The notes under the pieces are model-generated. The model was not told the DNA's origin, did not search any database, and worked only from the letters and a program-made list of their open reading frames with translations. Below are positions 36,366 through 44,762 of a stretch of DNA of 64,000 nucleotides, piece by piece. This DNA is from Charina bottae (taxonomy: Eukaryota; Chordata; Lepidosauria; Squamata; Charinaidae). Made by a program: the position numbers and the translations under genes. Position 1 is the first letter of the stretch. Each line of letters opens with the position of its first letter. Location: contig JALMGJ010000060.1 in the NCBI GenBank assembly GCA_023362775.1, forward strand, positions 1,188,501 to 1,252,500, written 5' to 3'.

Positions 36366-39300
36366 ATTTCTATGACCGCCCATCTCCCGCTCAAGGACGG
36401 ACTCTCATGGGCAGTGACCCACCAGAGCCAAAGCTGATAGTCTCTTCCTGGAAAGAGAGCTGTTTTCAGTTCCTGGATTGGTCTACCTCACCCACCCAGA
36501 CTGACTATGGTGCTCATATGAATAAGCAGCAGGACTGTAAAGGTTTGGGGCTGGGACTCTGACCAAGGGCCAATGGTCTTCCTGGCTTGAACCTCTGGTG
36601 GTGTCCTCCAATTACTGCAGAGATTACACCTCTGCATGAATTCTCTCATCCATTCAGAAGACACACCTGGAAAACTGGTCCATTCAGTAAAACAGAGACA
36701 AAAGCTACTCAGAAGCCTGTTAATTCTGATTCTTAGATGAAGTCCAAGATTAAAGCCTTGCAGATGCGAGGCTGAACTGCACTTTCAAATTTTAACCCAG
36801 TTACCAGACTTTTGGGAAACACATGCCCATTCATACCTTTAGCTTGTCATTCTGAGTTGTCACCTCCTCAAGATCCTGGCGCAATTTCTCCAGTTCACTC
36901 AAGCGGTTTTGGGCAAGCTCCTTGTTTTCCTCAAGTTCTGCGTTCATCTCCTCAAACTGCAAAATGGAAGAACACCAGAACCACAGATTTATAACTTTCT
37001 TTGTTTTGTGCTCTCGCTCTCTCCCCCCACCACTACCTCTATTCTTTATAACCTGCCATAGAATGTTTGTTCATTCGGTCAATGGCCAGCAACTTAAAAT
37101 TAATAAAAATAACAATTAAAATCAAACTGATCAATTAAATACAATTATACATAGGTAACTATGGGATAAAACTATAAATTTAGACAATTATAATATAATC
37201 TATAAAACCCCATTACAATAAAACCCTATTACAATAATGACATGTTTATTTATCTAAACATTAATAGATCTATCATTTTAATAGTATGTTGTAAAATATA
37301 TATCCTAAAAAATTAACCCTAACCCTATTAATAATAATAAACAAACAAACATTCATTCATTCATAACCTGCCAAAGAACCTTAAAAGTTACCTTTCGAGA
37401 GTTGATTGTGATTGTACCCCCATAGAGACTGCTGCCTGCTCCATATACCTTGTATCCTTTTGAGTTTACCTGCAAGGATTACAATTTTAAAAAAGAAATA
37501 TTATCTGTTTTCAAACATTTTACAGCTGTTATTAATAGGGCACTGTTCACAAAACTCCATATTGCTCAAGATGAAAAATTATCCAATTAGTGTTGATCCT
37601 CACTGCCACCATTAAATAGACAATCTATATGATAATGTATTTGGTCTCCCCAACTGCTTTGAAAATGTTGATTTTTCAAGATTTGCCTCTGCAACTCTGA
37701 AGATTAGAAAGCTTTTTGTTTGCTTCTCTCTGTGTGCATTTTAACTTTTTAAAAGAAATTATCAATAGCCAATAACTTCTGCCCCTCACAGAGATTTGTA
37801 TAGATGATGCTATAAAAGAGAGATTAGATAAAAATTTAGCCATGCTTCATGAAAAAAGTTCACTGATTTAAAGAGTTTATTCTGACTCAAAAAAATTTCA
37901 AATGTGTGAAAGCAAGCCAAGTTCCAAATTTTATTTAAAACTAAGCAACTGAACACATTGTTTTTAGAATAGCATATTTATTATTATAATACAATTTTGT
38001 TTGTTTCAGGGAAAGGCAGGAAGCTATTCAAAGCGCTACACAAGTCACTGAAAACTTTTCATAATAACTCAGCAATCCTCTTCAGATGTCCAAAAGGAGT
38101 TTCTACTGAGTTTCAAGAACAATTTCCCAACAGGAAATTAAAAGGGAGGGAGTCTTTTTTCCTGAAAGCCAGTATATTAACATTTATATTTTACCTCCTC
38201 TAATCTCATCCATTTAGTTTCCAGTTCTCATTTTAAAAATCTGCTGCACTTTACAACCACCGTGCAACTTCAGAGACCCTCAACTGAAATGCAAAACGCC
38301 TATTTAAATAGGAAAGAAAGTCCAAGTTGATCACATTTTAACATTCCCCCTGACAAATATGTTCCTATTTTTCAATCTGGGACTGCTGTTGAGGACTTAC
38401 TCTTTCTAGAACATCTGCCAGGTGCCTGTTCAACCGCTGTTCTCGCTTGCGGATTTTGTCCGTATCCCACTGCAAGTCATCAATTGTAGTCTCCAGCACG
38501 GATACACGAGACTCTGCTGTCTCTACTTTCCCTTGTAATTTGGAAAACTGAGGCAAAGAAATTGGAAGGGACAGAAGTTAAATGAGATTCCTCTGTTTAT
38601 TCTCAGAGTGACTACTTAATTTTGACAGTCTGCTCATTAAAAAAAAAATCTTGTTTACATTTCTTTACTTATACACCTTCACCAAGGATGCCACATACTT
38701 GCAAACAAAGGAATTTTCAGAGACTACTAAGGAAACTTCCCTCCTTGCTCCTCCATTCTACTGCACCCATGGCCTATCCCATTCAGGATTTTCGCTGCAA
38801 ATTCCACAACCCATATATGCATCCTATGAATGGCTTGGTTGTTTCTGTGCCACAGTGTTGAATACAACTCTACCTTCACAACAGAGAAGAATCATTTAGT
38901 ATTTTAGAATGCCACAGTTACAGAATGCCTTTTCTGTAGAAAATGATCATTCTGGCCAGTAATTCTGGTAGTTGTCCTAATGCAACAGAACACTGAAGAA
39001 AATTACAAGCAGACTTACAACGGAGTGGGCAAGTTTTCATGTATTAATTTCCTATTTAAGAAATGTACGTCACACTTTTCCCCCACAAAAGAAGGCATTG
39101 CTTCGACAGGCTTACAATTTTTTAAACTATTAAAAAAAGAACCACCAATGTTTAAAACACATCTATAGCAACCTGAAAGCAACACAGAAAGAAACTGTAA
39201 GTAGAAACCAAAGATAATTGTTAGTGAATAGGACTGAACACCACCAAAATAAAATGTTCATTAACTTTTAATGTTCATTAAACTTTTAATAAACTTTTAA

Positions 39301-42300
39301 TGTTCATTAAAAGAAAGTGAGAAATCCTGGTCCCAAGAATCAACACCTTGAACATCGCTGAGAAACAAACAGGAAGCCAGTGCAGTTCACAGAGGACAAA
39401 TGCCATACAATGGACACAGGACACCCCAGAGAGCAATATGGCATTTTGACCTTGCTGTCATTTCCAAATACTTTCCAGAAGCTGCCCCCTATAGTCCATG
39501 CTGCAGTATTCGACGCAGGAAGTGAATGGGCCATGACTGTGGCCAGAATCTCTTTCTCCAGGAAGATGAATAGGTGATACAGATGAAGGTAAACTCATGA
39601 GTTCCTGGCCAGAGGAGCTATAGTCCCTGTTCTCCAAGAGCAGTACAAGATATAGAACTACCCAAAGCTGTCATCTTTTAGAGGGAATGCAACTTCATCC
39701 ACAATATGCTGTACCTCAGTTCAAAACTAGCTTGCTAGCCCACATTTAATTCACCTCTGTGTATTATCGCATCTATATTCTTTTTCTCAGACACATGAAA
39801 TTCAACAAAGCCTACAGTAGCCATGATGGACTGAAGCTGACAACAGTAATGGGAAGATTATATTAAGTAGCTTTTGCTAACTGTGGACCAATATGTATGA
39901 AACCTTAGCACCTAAGTGGGTAGCTGGGATTGTCAATTATTTCAGAACAGGCTGAGAAGGACATCAAGTGCCAAAGAGGATGGTGAAACTGTAACTTGAT
40001 GGAGATGAGAAGAAGCCGGGATCTTTTGGTTCATGCCCCTAGCAGGAAAATGAGGATAATGATGCTCTTTTCCCAATAAAATCTGAATAAACAGAATGGA
40101 AGTACTCTGAGTGCAGCCATCTGTACCCACATCTTTTTTTTCCTGCCATTCAATCATGTCCAATTCTCTGGACTAGTCCCTGCAGTTTTCTGGGCAAGGT
40201 TTTTCAGAAGTGGTTTGCCATTTCCTCCTTCCTAGGGTTGAGAGAGAGTGCCTTGCCTAAAGTCACCCAGCCGGCTTTCATGCCTAAGGCAGGACTAGAA
40301 CTCTCAGTCTCCTGGTTTCTAGCCTGATGCCTTAACCACTAGACCAAGCTGGCTCTCAACCCACATCTAGTAACATCAGAAAGCCTGTTCCTACCTCCAA
40401 TCAATATAAGAAGCTCCAAATAGCAGTGTTTTTATTTATTTCATTAAACTTGATATATTGGTGACTTCTAAACTCTCTCAAGAGTTTTAGAAAAAATAAA
40501 TAAATTTAAAATCAAGGACAAATACTTTCTTTGCTCTTCTCATGGTAGCTGATGAGAAAAGACCAGTTGCACCCACAGGATTGGTAACAATGAACTGCAC
40601 TTGGTACTGGTTCAGCTTTACCCACTGGTGTGATTTCAAACACAAATGTATACCATTCCACCTAATAATTGGCTGGCACTATGAGAGCTCTGCTTCCTGT
40701 TTTTCCTGTTTCCTTCTTCACAGTCTGTTTTTAGGTTCAACAGTTTATAGTTGCTCCTTTCACTTAGCATGTGAACATCACCAAGCTATTCTTCTCCCAG
40801 AAGCCTCAAACTTTGGACTGTGCATGTTACAAGGCCAAAAAAATAATATACATGCAGATCCATCAGCATCTTAGTTCAATTAACATCCTCTTTTGTGTTT
40901 CTCCTGCCCCCCAAAAATCAGGCCACAATTTTCCTGGCCCCATCGCTTTTGCCACACAGCTTCATGTATCATTTCCTTGTACCTCCTGAGACATAGAGCG
41001 GTGCTTCTCCTGAAGCAAATCAGCCAATTCCTGTAGCCTCCTGTTCTCATTTGCTAGGTAGGAATTCAGCTCTTGGACAGCTTCTTCCATCAGAGATACA
41101 TCTGAAGGAGAGAATTAAAAAAGAGAGAACATTATCATATTGAAGCTACCAGGCCTCTAAATATTATCTTAAAAAATAAATAAATAAGATGTGATAACTG
41201 TTATATTTTTCATAAGAATTCAATGATTTTTATTTTTAAAGGAAGCTTCTAGCCTTGCAGGCTTTAAGAAAGACTTCAGAAGGGTGGGAACTATTCTAAG
41301 GAATCTTGCATAATTTCAGAGTATTATTTCAAAAGACTGAGTGACTAAAAACAAGGTAAAACAAATAAAATGTCAGCATCCTGAATAGTTTTTATTGTTG
41401 AAATTTGGAAGTAATATTTTGTCTAAAACTAGATCTAATGAAGGAATCTATATTTTGATTTTGAGTGCCCAATCTACACTAAATCAGAAGATTTTAGGAT
41501 TTCTCTTTCCTATAGCATTTTATTGCTTTTCCTTTTTTGTTTGTTTCTTTTCACATTTTTAGAAATTTCTAAACATGTTTATAATGGTCTAAATAACATT
41601 CTACAGAACTCCCCACCATTGCTCAACTGAAGTACAATAAAGAAATCAAACATAAAATAAGTAATTACAAATTATAAAATATATAAATAACCATTGTAGA
41701 TTCTAACCTTAAGCAGCAAAAAGTCTACTATGACTAAGTTGAAGTATTAATGGCATCTGGTATTATCCACATAAAGCAACCAGAATGAATGTTTTTCACT
41801 GATTTAATTAAGAGTTCAACTAAACCAGAAAATACAAAACGTAATTCAGCAATAGGAAGATGGATTGAATTAAAAAAGCAGCTGAACCAAATAGCACCAC
41901 ATGCACAATAGGGAGGTTACAATAAAACAAAAGTGTCTTTTGATGAGCTACAGTGCAGAAGGAAGTATACAGCAGGCCATCCTGGAAGTAGTTTGGGTCT
42001 AAGCCATGTGAATACAGACGCATCACTTAGCTTGGAAGGCAACTGGCAATCAGTAGTTTCAACATAGAATAATATGGGATCCCAAGGAGTCATCACACAT
42101 TACTCATGCTCCTGCATTCTGGGCTAGATAGTTTTTCCAGACAATTTTAAAGGACTTTTGCACAAAGAGCACATTGCAACTGTTCAGCCTTGAGGTGACC
42201 AACACATGAGCCACTGAAGCCATGCCTCTTTCCTCCAGATAGGGATGTACCTTCTTTATCAGTCAAAGCTGATAAAAAGCCCTCATTTCCGCTGCACAGT

Positions 42301-44722
42301 ACCCATACTGGATCCAGGAGGACCCCCGATTGCAAAGCTGTTCCTCGAGGGAGAGCATAACCCCATTCAGAACAGGCATAATTTCCAAACTCTGAAACCC
42401 AGTTCTCAGAATCAGTAACTATCTTGTCTGAATTCAGCTAGCCTCTTCTCCCATATTCAGTCCACTACAGCCTGGAGACCCATGGAAGCATTGGAGATAT
42501 TCTATCTCAGATCCTTAAGCACAGCTGTTTATCGTCATCACACTGATGATACCTAGCTCCAAACCTGCTTATGATCCTTCCAAGTGACTTCACATAGATA
42601 TTAAACAGTATGGAAGAAAATATGAAAACTTGCAGGTTCCCCAGGACAGTTCCTAAGGAGTTGAGTTGAAATCTCCCAAAATCACTTTTTTATTGTGCCC
42701 AGAGAAACAGAACTCAAATCACCAGAGCCTGGTGCTTTCAGTTCCCAACTCCAACAAGATTCTGTACTCAGTGGTATCGAAATATGTTGTTGGACTTAAA
42801 ATCTAATCAACTTCATACAAGAGGGGCAATAGCCAGGGGTAATGGGAACTGGAAATCCAGTAATATGAGAAGAGTCAAAAAGTGTCCTTATTACAGTTTA
42901 TCAAGCATGCCAAAATTCATCTTATCTGATAACTCCAGTTCACTGTAAGGCACAGCCTGCCCTATTCTGGCAACTCTCCTGATGTGAAGTTGCAATTCCC
43001 AGCCAAATATCTATTTCGGCATAATTTCAAAGAACCAAGTACTATCAATCATTATTTATTTGCCAAACTGGCAGCAAAGTCAATGCCCATATTTTCTGAA
43101 AGGTTCTCTAAGTATGAATGTTTTGAAAATGCAATATAGTATATCCAAAAGTTCTGGAAAATGCCATACCTCCACTGTTCAGCTTCTGGGACAGCACATC
43201 CACTCTCTCCTGCAGTTTATCATACATCGTCACAATCTGTGTGACTGCACGGCGGGAAGACTCAAACCGTTCCTGCAGCTGGGATTCCATTTCGTCACTG
43301 GTGCTGCTAGCCAGAGTAGCCAGAAAGGAGAATGCAGGCTCAAATATTTCTCCTAAATTATAATAGTGCAACAAAGCAGTTATAACTAGATGCAATCTGG
43401 ATCCAAAAGATAAATCATTCTATACCACCATGAGCTCATAAGCACCTGCTTGTAAAACCTCCACCAACCTGTACCAGATACCTTACCTCGCTCCCTCTCA
43501 TCTTTGCGCTCTTGGTTGCTGTCCGAATCTGGTTCTGGTTCTGGTACCACCAGTGCTTTTCGCTCTGACAGGAGATCCCCAAGGCCTTGATCCAAGTCAT
43601 AGCGTTTCAAAATGATGCGAATGTTCTCATCAAACTGAAAGGAGGGAATGTTTCATTTTTAAGAAAATTTGGGGATGCAAAATTAAAGGGATGGGACCAC
43701 TAGGAGAAAAATGCAGCAGACCTGACTCCAGTAGCGGTTGATGATCAGCAGCGAAGCATCATCTGTGGCCTGACGCCTTTCCAGCTTCTCTATATGCTCT
43801 CGCAGTTCATCTTCAATAGCTTGTCGTTGGTCCAGCATCTCTGCCAGCTTTCGGTTCTTAGTCTGGAGTGTGCGAATGTCCAGTTCTTCCTGAAAGAGAG
43901 CCAACATGGTATAGTGATGAGAATGTTGACCTAGGGCTGGGAAGAACCAGGTTCAAATCCTTATGCATTCCAAGTCCATAGGAGACCTTTGTGCCATCAT
44001 TCTCTCTCCCAGGTGAAAATACCTCACACAGTTGTTGCAAATATAAAAGTGGGGATGGGACTGGAAACACCTATGTACCTTCAGCACAAGAAGCAAATGC
44101 AAGATACAAATAAATTGCATGAATATCAGTTATTAAAACAACCATTCATTTCATCATATGTTTGAAGTGGTAAGCTACCAGCAGGTAACCTGATGGCCTC
44201 CATATTTTATGGAACAAAGTACCCACAATCCTTTGCTACTGAAATCCAAAATATCTGGAGAACACTAGGTACCTACCAACCAAAACATGATTCATAACAC
44301 TTCACACTACAGGAAAGGGGTTATCACAGAATGTTCCTTAGAATATCCCCCTCCCTATAAAAATCCATAAAGAAAATTAATATGAAAGGGAGAAGGAATG
44401 AACAAGCACTCACAATTAATCACCCACCTCCTATCCTAGGAACAAGTTTGTCACATTCCATGAGAGCTAGACCCAAGTCCACCCAGCTTTGTGACAGAAC
44501 TCATCCCAGTGGCTGTGGGAGTCCAGGAGAGCATAAAAGTCAAAATAATATTGCATTCTACAGAAAGAATAAAACCCAACATGAGATACAAACCGTTGAG
44601 GAAACGCCACCAAGCTTAATAGTCTCCACAGTGGTCTCCGAGTCCTCAACTCCTGCCTTTTTCTCTGGAGGAGCGGATGGACTCGTCTCTGCAGCCATTC
44701 GTTTGTTCCCAATCCCAGACAT
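17770..44722 (-). CDS. RNF20: RNF20 / BRE1A, E3 ligase for histone H2B monoubiquitination, complete coding sequence
   Basis: Nineteen coding exons, given one by one below, join without any frame break into 2949 nt: 982 residues plus stop. The mammalian protein has 975. RNF20 works in the nucleus as a complex with RNF40 and the E2 RAD6/UBE2A-B to ubiquitinate histone H2B (Lys120 in mammals) during transcription. Long coiled coils fill most of residues 45-900. A K/E/R-rich helix lies at about 567-625, and a C3HC4 RING ends the protein. The RING ligands are Cys929, Cys932, Cys944, His946, Cys949, Cys952, Cys964 and Cys967, all present. The start ATG (44722-44720) gives MSGIGNKR, the family's N terminus. 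All introns are GT-AG except the one after exon 16, which has a GC donor. Confidence 0.97.
18223..18324 (-). CDS. RNF20: RNF20 exon 19
   Basis: Residues 891-924 (34 whole codons), [16 protein letters not shown] and on to EIKDYK, the coiled-coil end that leads into the RING. CAG acceptor and GTAGTT donor. Confidence 0.95.
18843..18983 (-). CDS. RNF20: RNF20 exon 18
   Basis: Residues 844-890 (47 whole codons), [20 protein letters not shown] and on to FNFKRAQ. Coiled coil; nearly identical to mammals. CAG acceptor and GTAACT donor. Confidence 0.95.
19147..19252. repeat. Compound (GATG)n-(GACT)n microsatellite
   Basis: About 15 GGAT units change abruptly through GGACG into about 11 GACT units, in the RNF20 intron between exons 17 and 18. 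Two adjoining motifs differing by small substitutions suggest that one arose from the other and then expanded. Confidence 0.97.
19725..19947 (-). mobile_element. tRNA-derived SINE, head missing
   Basis: Same family as 880-1197. Only the tail-side body remains (TTTACCTTTA end at 19725, GCTAGGTTGGCAAG at 19934-19947), so both promoter boxes are gone. It is co-directional with RNF20. Confidence 0.8.
21287..22003. mobile_element. Tc1/mariner-like MITE with a GC-rich hairpin inside
   Basis: Terminal inverted repeats (CAGGTAGTCCTAGCTTAATG at left, TTAAGTGAGGACTACCTG at right) abut TA on both sides. The centre holds a separate GC-rich inverted repeat: arms at about 21453-21555 and 21598-21703 around a 42-bp spacer. 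Open frames on both strands inside the hairpin are compositional. The element is over 700 bp, longer than the roughly 230-bp copies at 24719 and 50548, because of this insert. Confidence 0.75.
22715..22840 (-). CDS. RNF20: RNF20 exon 17
   Basis: Residues 802-843 (42 whole codons), [20 protein letters not shown] and on to LEMNKRK. Coiled coil. The acceptor is TTGAAG and the donor GTAAGT. It follows the GC-donor intron. Confidence 0.95.
22841..24381 (-). other. RNF20: RNF20 GC-AG intron between exons 16 and 17
   Basis: The donor reads CAG|GCAAGT on the minus strand (24382|24381), not GT; the acceptor is a normal AG. No repeat or other gene is visible except a C-run near 23040. Confidence 0.85.
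24382..24594 (-). CDS. RNF20: RNF20 exon 16
   Basis: Residues 731-801 (71 whole codons), [20 protein letters not shown] and on to DQVLTLKTQ. Highly conserved coiled coil. It ends with the strong context ACACAG before the GC donor. Confidence 0.95.
24719..24946. mobile_element. Tc1/mariner-like MITE
   Basis: CAGGTAGTCCTCGTTTAGCA at the left end and CACTAAGCAAGGACTACCTG at the right form the inverted ends. TA lies on the left only; the right flank is CA. 228 bp, in the RNF20 intron between exons 15 and 16. Confidence 0.75.
25503..25865 (+). mobile_element. Bov-B (RTE) LINE, 3' end of ORF2
   Basis: The plus-strand frame 25523-25852 encodes [20 protein letters not shown], then [20 protein letters not shown] and the end TKSRTRLND, the familiar Bov-B ORF2 C terminus. 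An (AAC)n-type tail follows at 25853-25866. It is 5' truncated and antisense to RNF20. Bov-B is the classic horizontally transferred retrotransposon shared by squamates and ruminants. Confidence 0.93.
26066..26215 (-). CDS. RNF20: RNF20 exon 15
   Basis: Residues 681-730 (50 whole codons), [20 protein letters not shown] and on to KKLAMAKQ. Coiled coil. TATAG acceptor and GTGAGA donor. Confidence 0.95.
26640..26878 (+). mobile_element. Sauria-type tRNA SINE with Bov-B-like tail
   Basis: The head GGTGTGGTGGTTAAAG and GAGTTCTAGTCCC is followed by GGGCCAGTCACTTTCTCTCAG. The tail AGAATCGGACACAACTGAAT matches the Bov-B 3' end and is followed by an A-run. The match suggests mobilisation by Bov-B. 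It lies in the RNF20 intron between exons 14 and 15. Confidence 0.85.
27068..27322 (+). mobile_element. tRNA-related SINE of another family
   Basis: It has a B-box-like GCAGTTCGAAGCCC, then GGGGTGAGCTCCCATCAGCT and a GC-rich body. It ends in a short (GAC)n run at 27308-27320. The body wording is typical of reptile tRNA SINEs, but I cannot name the family. The 5' boundary is approximate. Confidence 0.6.
27425..27542 (-). CDS. RNF20: RNF20 exon 14
   Basis: One base completes the split Lys codon 641, followed by 39 codons to residue 680 ([20 protein letters not shown] and on to KKAKAE). GCTCAG acceptor and GTAATC donor. Confidence 0.95.
27543..28495 (-). other. RNF20: RNF20 intron between exons 13 and 14
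   Basis: A 0.95-kb GT-AG intron with the L2-like end 27645-27790. The remainder (27791-28495) shows no feature. Confidence 0.75.
27645..27790 (-). repeat. L2/CR1-like 3' end
   Basis: Plus-strand TATATCACCGCCCATCTCCC and GGACTCTGGGCGG, next to TTTATTTATTT, match the inverted 3' end common to reptile L2-like LINEs. The same wording recurs at 63494-63550 and 36345-36425. Confidence 0.55.
28496..28887 (-). CDS. RNF20: RNF20 exon 13: acidic linker and charged K/E/R helix
   Basis: 392 nt encode residues 511-640 and two bases of 641. It starts [18 protein letters not shown], an acidic disordered linker. Then comes a long stretch of almost only R, E, K and D (about residues 567-625), probably a single alpha helix, then [21 protein letters not shown]. 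This is the least conserved exon, and the length difference from the human protein (982 versus 975) is probably mostly here. The purine-rich coding strand makes long Ser/Phe-rich open frames on the other strand, which are not genes. Confidence 0.94.
28888..29641 (-). other. RNF20: RNF20 intron between exons 12 and 13
   Basis: A 0.75-kb GT-AG intron in which I see no repeat or gene. Confidence 0.7.
29642..29763 (-). CDS. RNF20: RNF20 exon 12
   Basis: Two bases complete Gly470, then 40 codons to residue 510 ([20 protein letters not shown] and on to REAQSDLSK). Acceptor TGTGTAG, donor GTAAGG. Confidence 0.95.
30390..30525 (-). CDS. RNF20: RNF20 exon 11
   Basis: Residues 425-469 plus one base of Gly470 ([20 protein letters not shown] and on to [11 protein letters not shown]). 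Identical or nearly so to mammals. GCCAG acceptor, GTACTT donor. Confidence 0.95.
30607..30840 (-). mobile_element. Sauria-type tRNA SINE with L2-like tail
   Basis: Reverse orientation: GAGAGCCAGTTTGGTCTAGT is the head at the 30840 end. The tail at the 30607 end reads ATAACTCAAGGTGGCAAACA on the plus strand. Same tail type as 10789-11044. It lies in the RNF20 intron between exons 10 and 11. Confidence 0.8.
31310..32873 (-). mobile_element. L1-like non-LTR element remnant
   Basis: Read on the minus strand, it shows an upstream GC-richer segment (32870-32550) and then an open frame of 130 residues (32047-31655; Lys/Asp-rich, containing [20 protein letters not shown]). A pyrimidine/T-rich stretch leads to a TTTTAAAAAAGG-like end near 31320. 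The layout resembles a short non-autonomous L1-type element, a 5' region joined to a 3' end. I do not recognise a reverse transcriptase, and the boundaries are approximate. It lies in the RNF20 intron between exons 10 and 11. Confidence 0.45.
33248..33420 (-). mobile_element. 5S-rRNA-derived SINE remnant
   Basis: On the minus strand the segment about 33415-33361 resembles 5S rRNA: AGCTAAGCACAGTCAGACAT, then GGATGGGGGAGCACCAGGGA, compared with the 5S AGCTAAGCAGGGTC and GGATGGGAGACCGCCTGGGA. It continues into a body (CATGGAATCACCAGAAG) shared with 58252-58425. The two copies support a SINE3-type family such as AmnSINE-like elements. Confidence 0.6.
33618..33797 (-). CDS. RNF20: RNF20 exon 10
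   Basis: Residues 365-424 (60 whole codons), [20 protein letters not shown] and on to [15 protein letters not shown] acceptor, GTAATG donor. Confidence 0.95.
34820..34935 (+). repeat. L2-like LINE 3' end
   Basis: TTATTGTAAATCACCCAGAT, GAGATGGGCGCTGACTAAAT and a (TAAA)n tail follow the wording of L2 3' ends. Confidence 0.55.
35870..36146 (+). repeat. L2/CR1-like LINE 3' end
   Basis: CCTTCCAGAAAGCACTTAAG with AACTGGCTTTT, then GGGCTGTGAGCCGCCCAGAA and GATGGGCGGCCATACAAAT, are characteristic of the L2/CR1 3' region. Confidence 0.6.
36257..36365. repeat. Compound (CTTT)n-(ACTT)n microsatellite
   Basis: About 17 CTTT units, a short T-rich bridge, then seven ACTT units, growing out of the tail of an inverted L2-like end (to about 36425). 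Confidence 0.95.
36837..36956 (-). CDS. RNF20: RNF20 exon 9
   Basis: Residues 325-364 (40 whole codons), [20 protein letters not shown] and on to TQNDKLK. Coiled coil. TTTGCAG acceptor and GTATGA donor. Confidence 0.95.
37392..37469 (-). CDS. RNF20: RNF20 exon 8
   Basis: Residues 299-324 (26 whole codons), [20 protein letters not shown] and TINSRK, a short conserved glycine-rich link between coiled coils. CTTGCAG acceptor and GTAACT donor. Confidence 0.95.
37470..38400 (-). other. RNF20: RNF20 intron between exons 7 and 8
   Basis: A 0.93-kb AT-rich GT-AG intron without recognisable repeat or gene. The 435-bp intron below it (36957-37391) is likewise empty apart from a short TAACCCTAACCCT. 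Confidence 0.7.
38401..38547 (-). CDS. RNF20: RNF20 exon 7
   Basis: Residues 250-298 (49 whole codons), [20 protein letters not shown] and on to [14 protein letters not shown] acceptor, GTAAGT donor. Confidence 0.95.
38548..40982 (-). other. RNF20: RNF20 intron between exons 6 and 7
   Basis: It contains a short imperfect tandem repeat of an AATGTTCATTAAACTTTT-type unit (about 39248-39313) and a SINE (40132-40358). The rest shows nothing recognisable. Confidence 0.7.
40132..40358 (-). mobile_element. Sauria-type tRNA SINE with Bov-B-like tail
   Basis: Inverted: the plus-strand tail end CATTCAATCATGTCCAATTC is at 40147 and the head (CCACTAGACCAAGCTGGCTC) ends near 40357. The same arrangement as 26640-26878 in the opposite direction. 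Confidence 0.82.
40983..41101 (-). CDS. RNF20: RNF20 exon 6
   Basis: Two bases complete Asp210, then 39 codons to residue 249 ([20 protein letters not shown] and on to KHRSMSQE). CCTTCAG acceptor and GTACAA donor. This exon is short but its phase and wording match the family exactly. Confidence 0.94.
41102..43169 (-). other. RNF20: RNF20 intron between exons 5 and 6
   Basis: A 2.1-kb GT-AG intron. I see no clear repeat and no gene. Confidence 0.65.
43170..43352 (-). CDS. RNF20: RNF20 exon 5
   Basis: Two bases complete Gly149, 60 codons follow, and one base starts Asp210. It encodes [20 protein letters not shown] and on to LSQKLNSG. Acceptor AATTTAG, donor GTATGG. Confidence 0.94.
43487..43634 (-). 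CDS. RNF20: RNF20 exon 4
   Basis: Residues 100-148 plus one base of Gly149 ([20 protein letters not shown] and on to [10 protein letters not shown]), including the acidic PEPEPDSDS stretch. CTTTCAG acceptor, GTAAGG donor. Confidence 0.95.
43722..43889 (-). CDS. RNF20: RNF20 exon 3
   Basis: Residues 44-99 (56 whole codons), [20 protein letters not shown] and on to NRYWSQ, the first coiled coil, in the region known for RAD6 binding in the family. CTTTCAG acceptor, GTCTGC donor. Confidence 0.95.
43890..44593 (-). other. RNF20: RNF20 intron between exons 2 and 3
   Basis: A 0.7-kb GT-AG intron (donor GTTTGT) with no recognisable repeat. Confidence 0.7.
44594..44722 (-). CDS. RNF20: RNF20 exon 2: translation start
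   Basis: Residues 1-43 from ATG (44722-44720), MSGIGNKR and on to KLGGVSST. The start has A at -3 and matches the N terminus known for the family, so it is firm. The exon probably begins at 44762 after a TTCTTTTTCTTTGAG acceptor, leaving 40 nt of leader. Confidence 0.95.
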
Positions 44723-44762
44723 AGTTACAAACTGGAGGTTCCCACTTCTCCAATTTTTTTTC

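Larger units (their letters stand above)
33798..36836 (-). other. RNF20: RNF20 intron between exons 9 and 10
   Basis: It holds a small palindromic hAT-like remnant (about 34163-34230), an L2-like 3' end (34820-34935, plus), a second one (35870-36146, plus) and a CTTT/ACTT microsatellite with an L2-like tail on the minus strand (36257-36425). A hAT-like fragment with CTGCATGTGGCCCCTGGACA lies near 35690. The rest shows nothing recognisable. Confidence 0.65.

Noticed and set aside
37308..37330. TAACCCTAACCCT as an interstitial telomere repeat
   Set aside because: Only about two units; expected by chance in AT-rich DNA.
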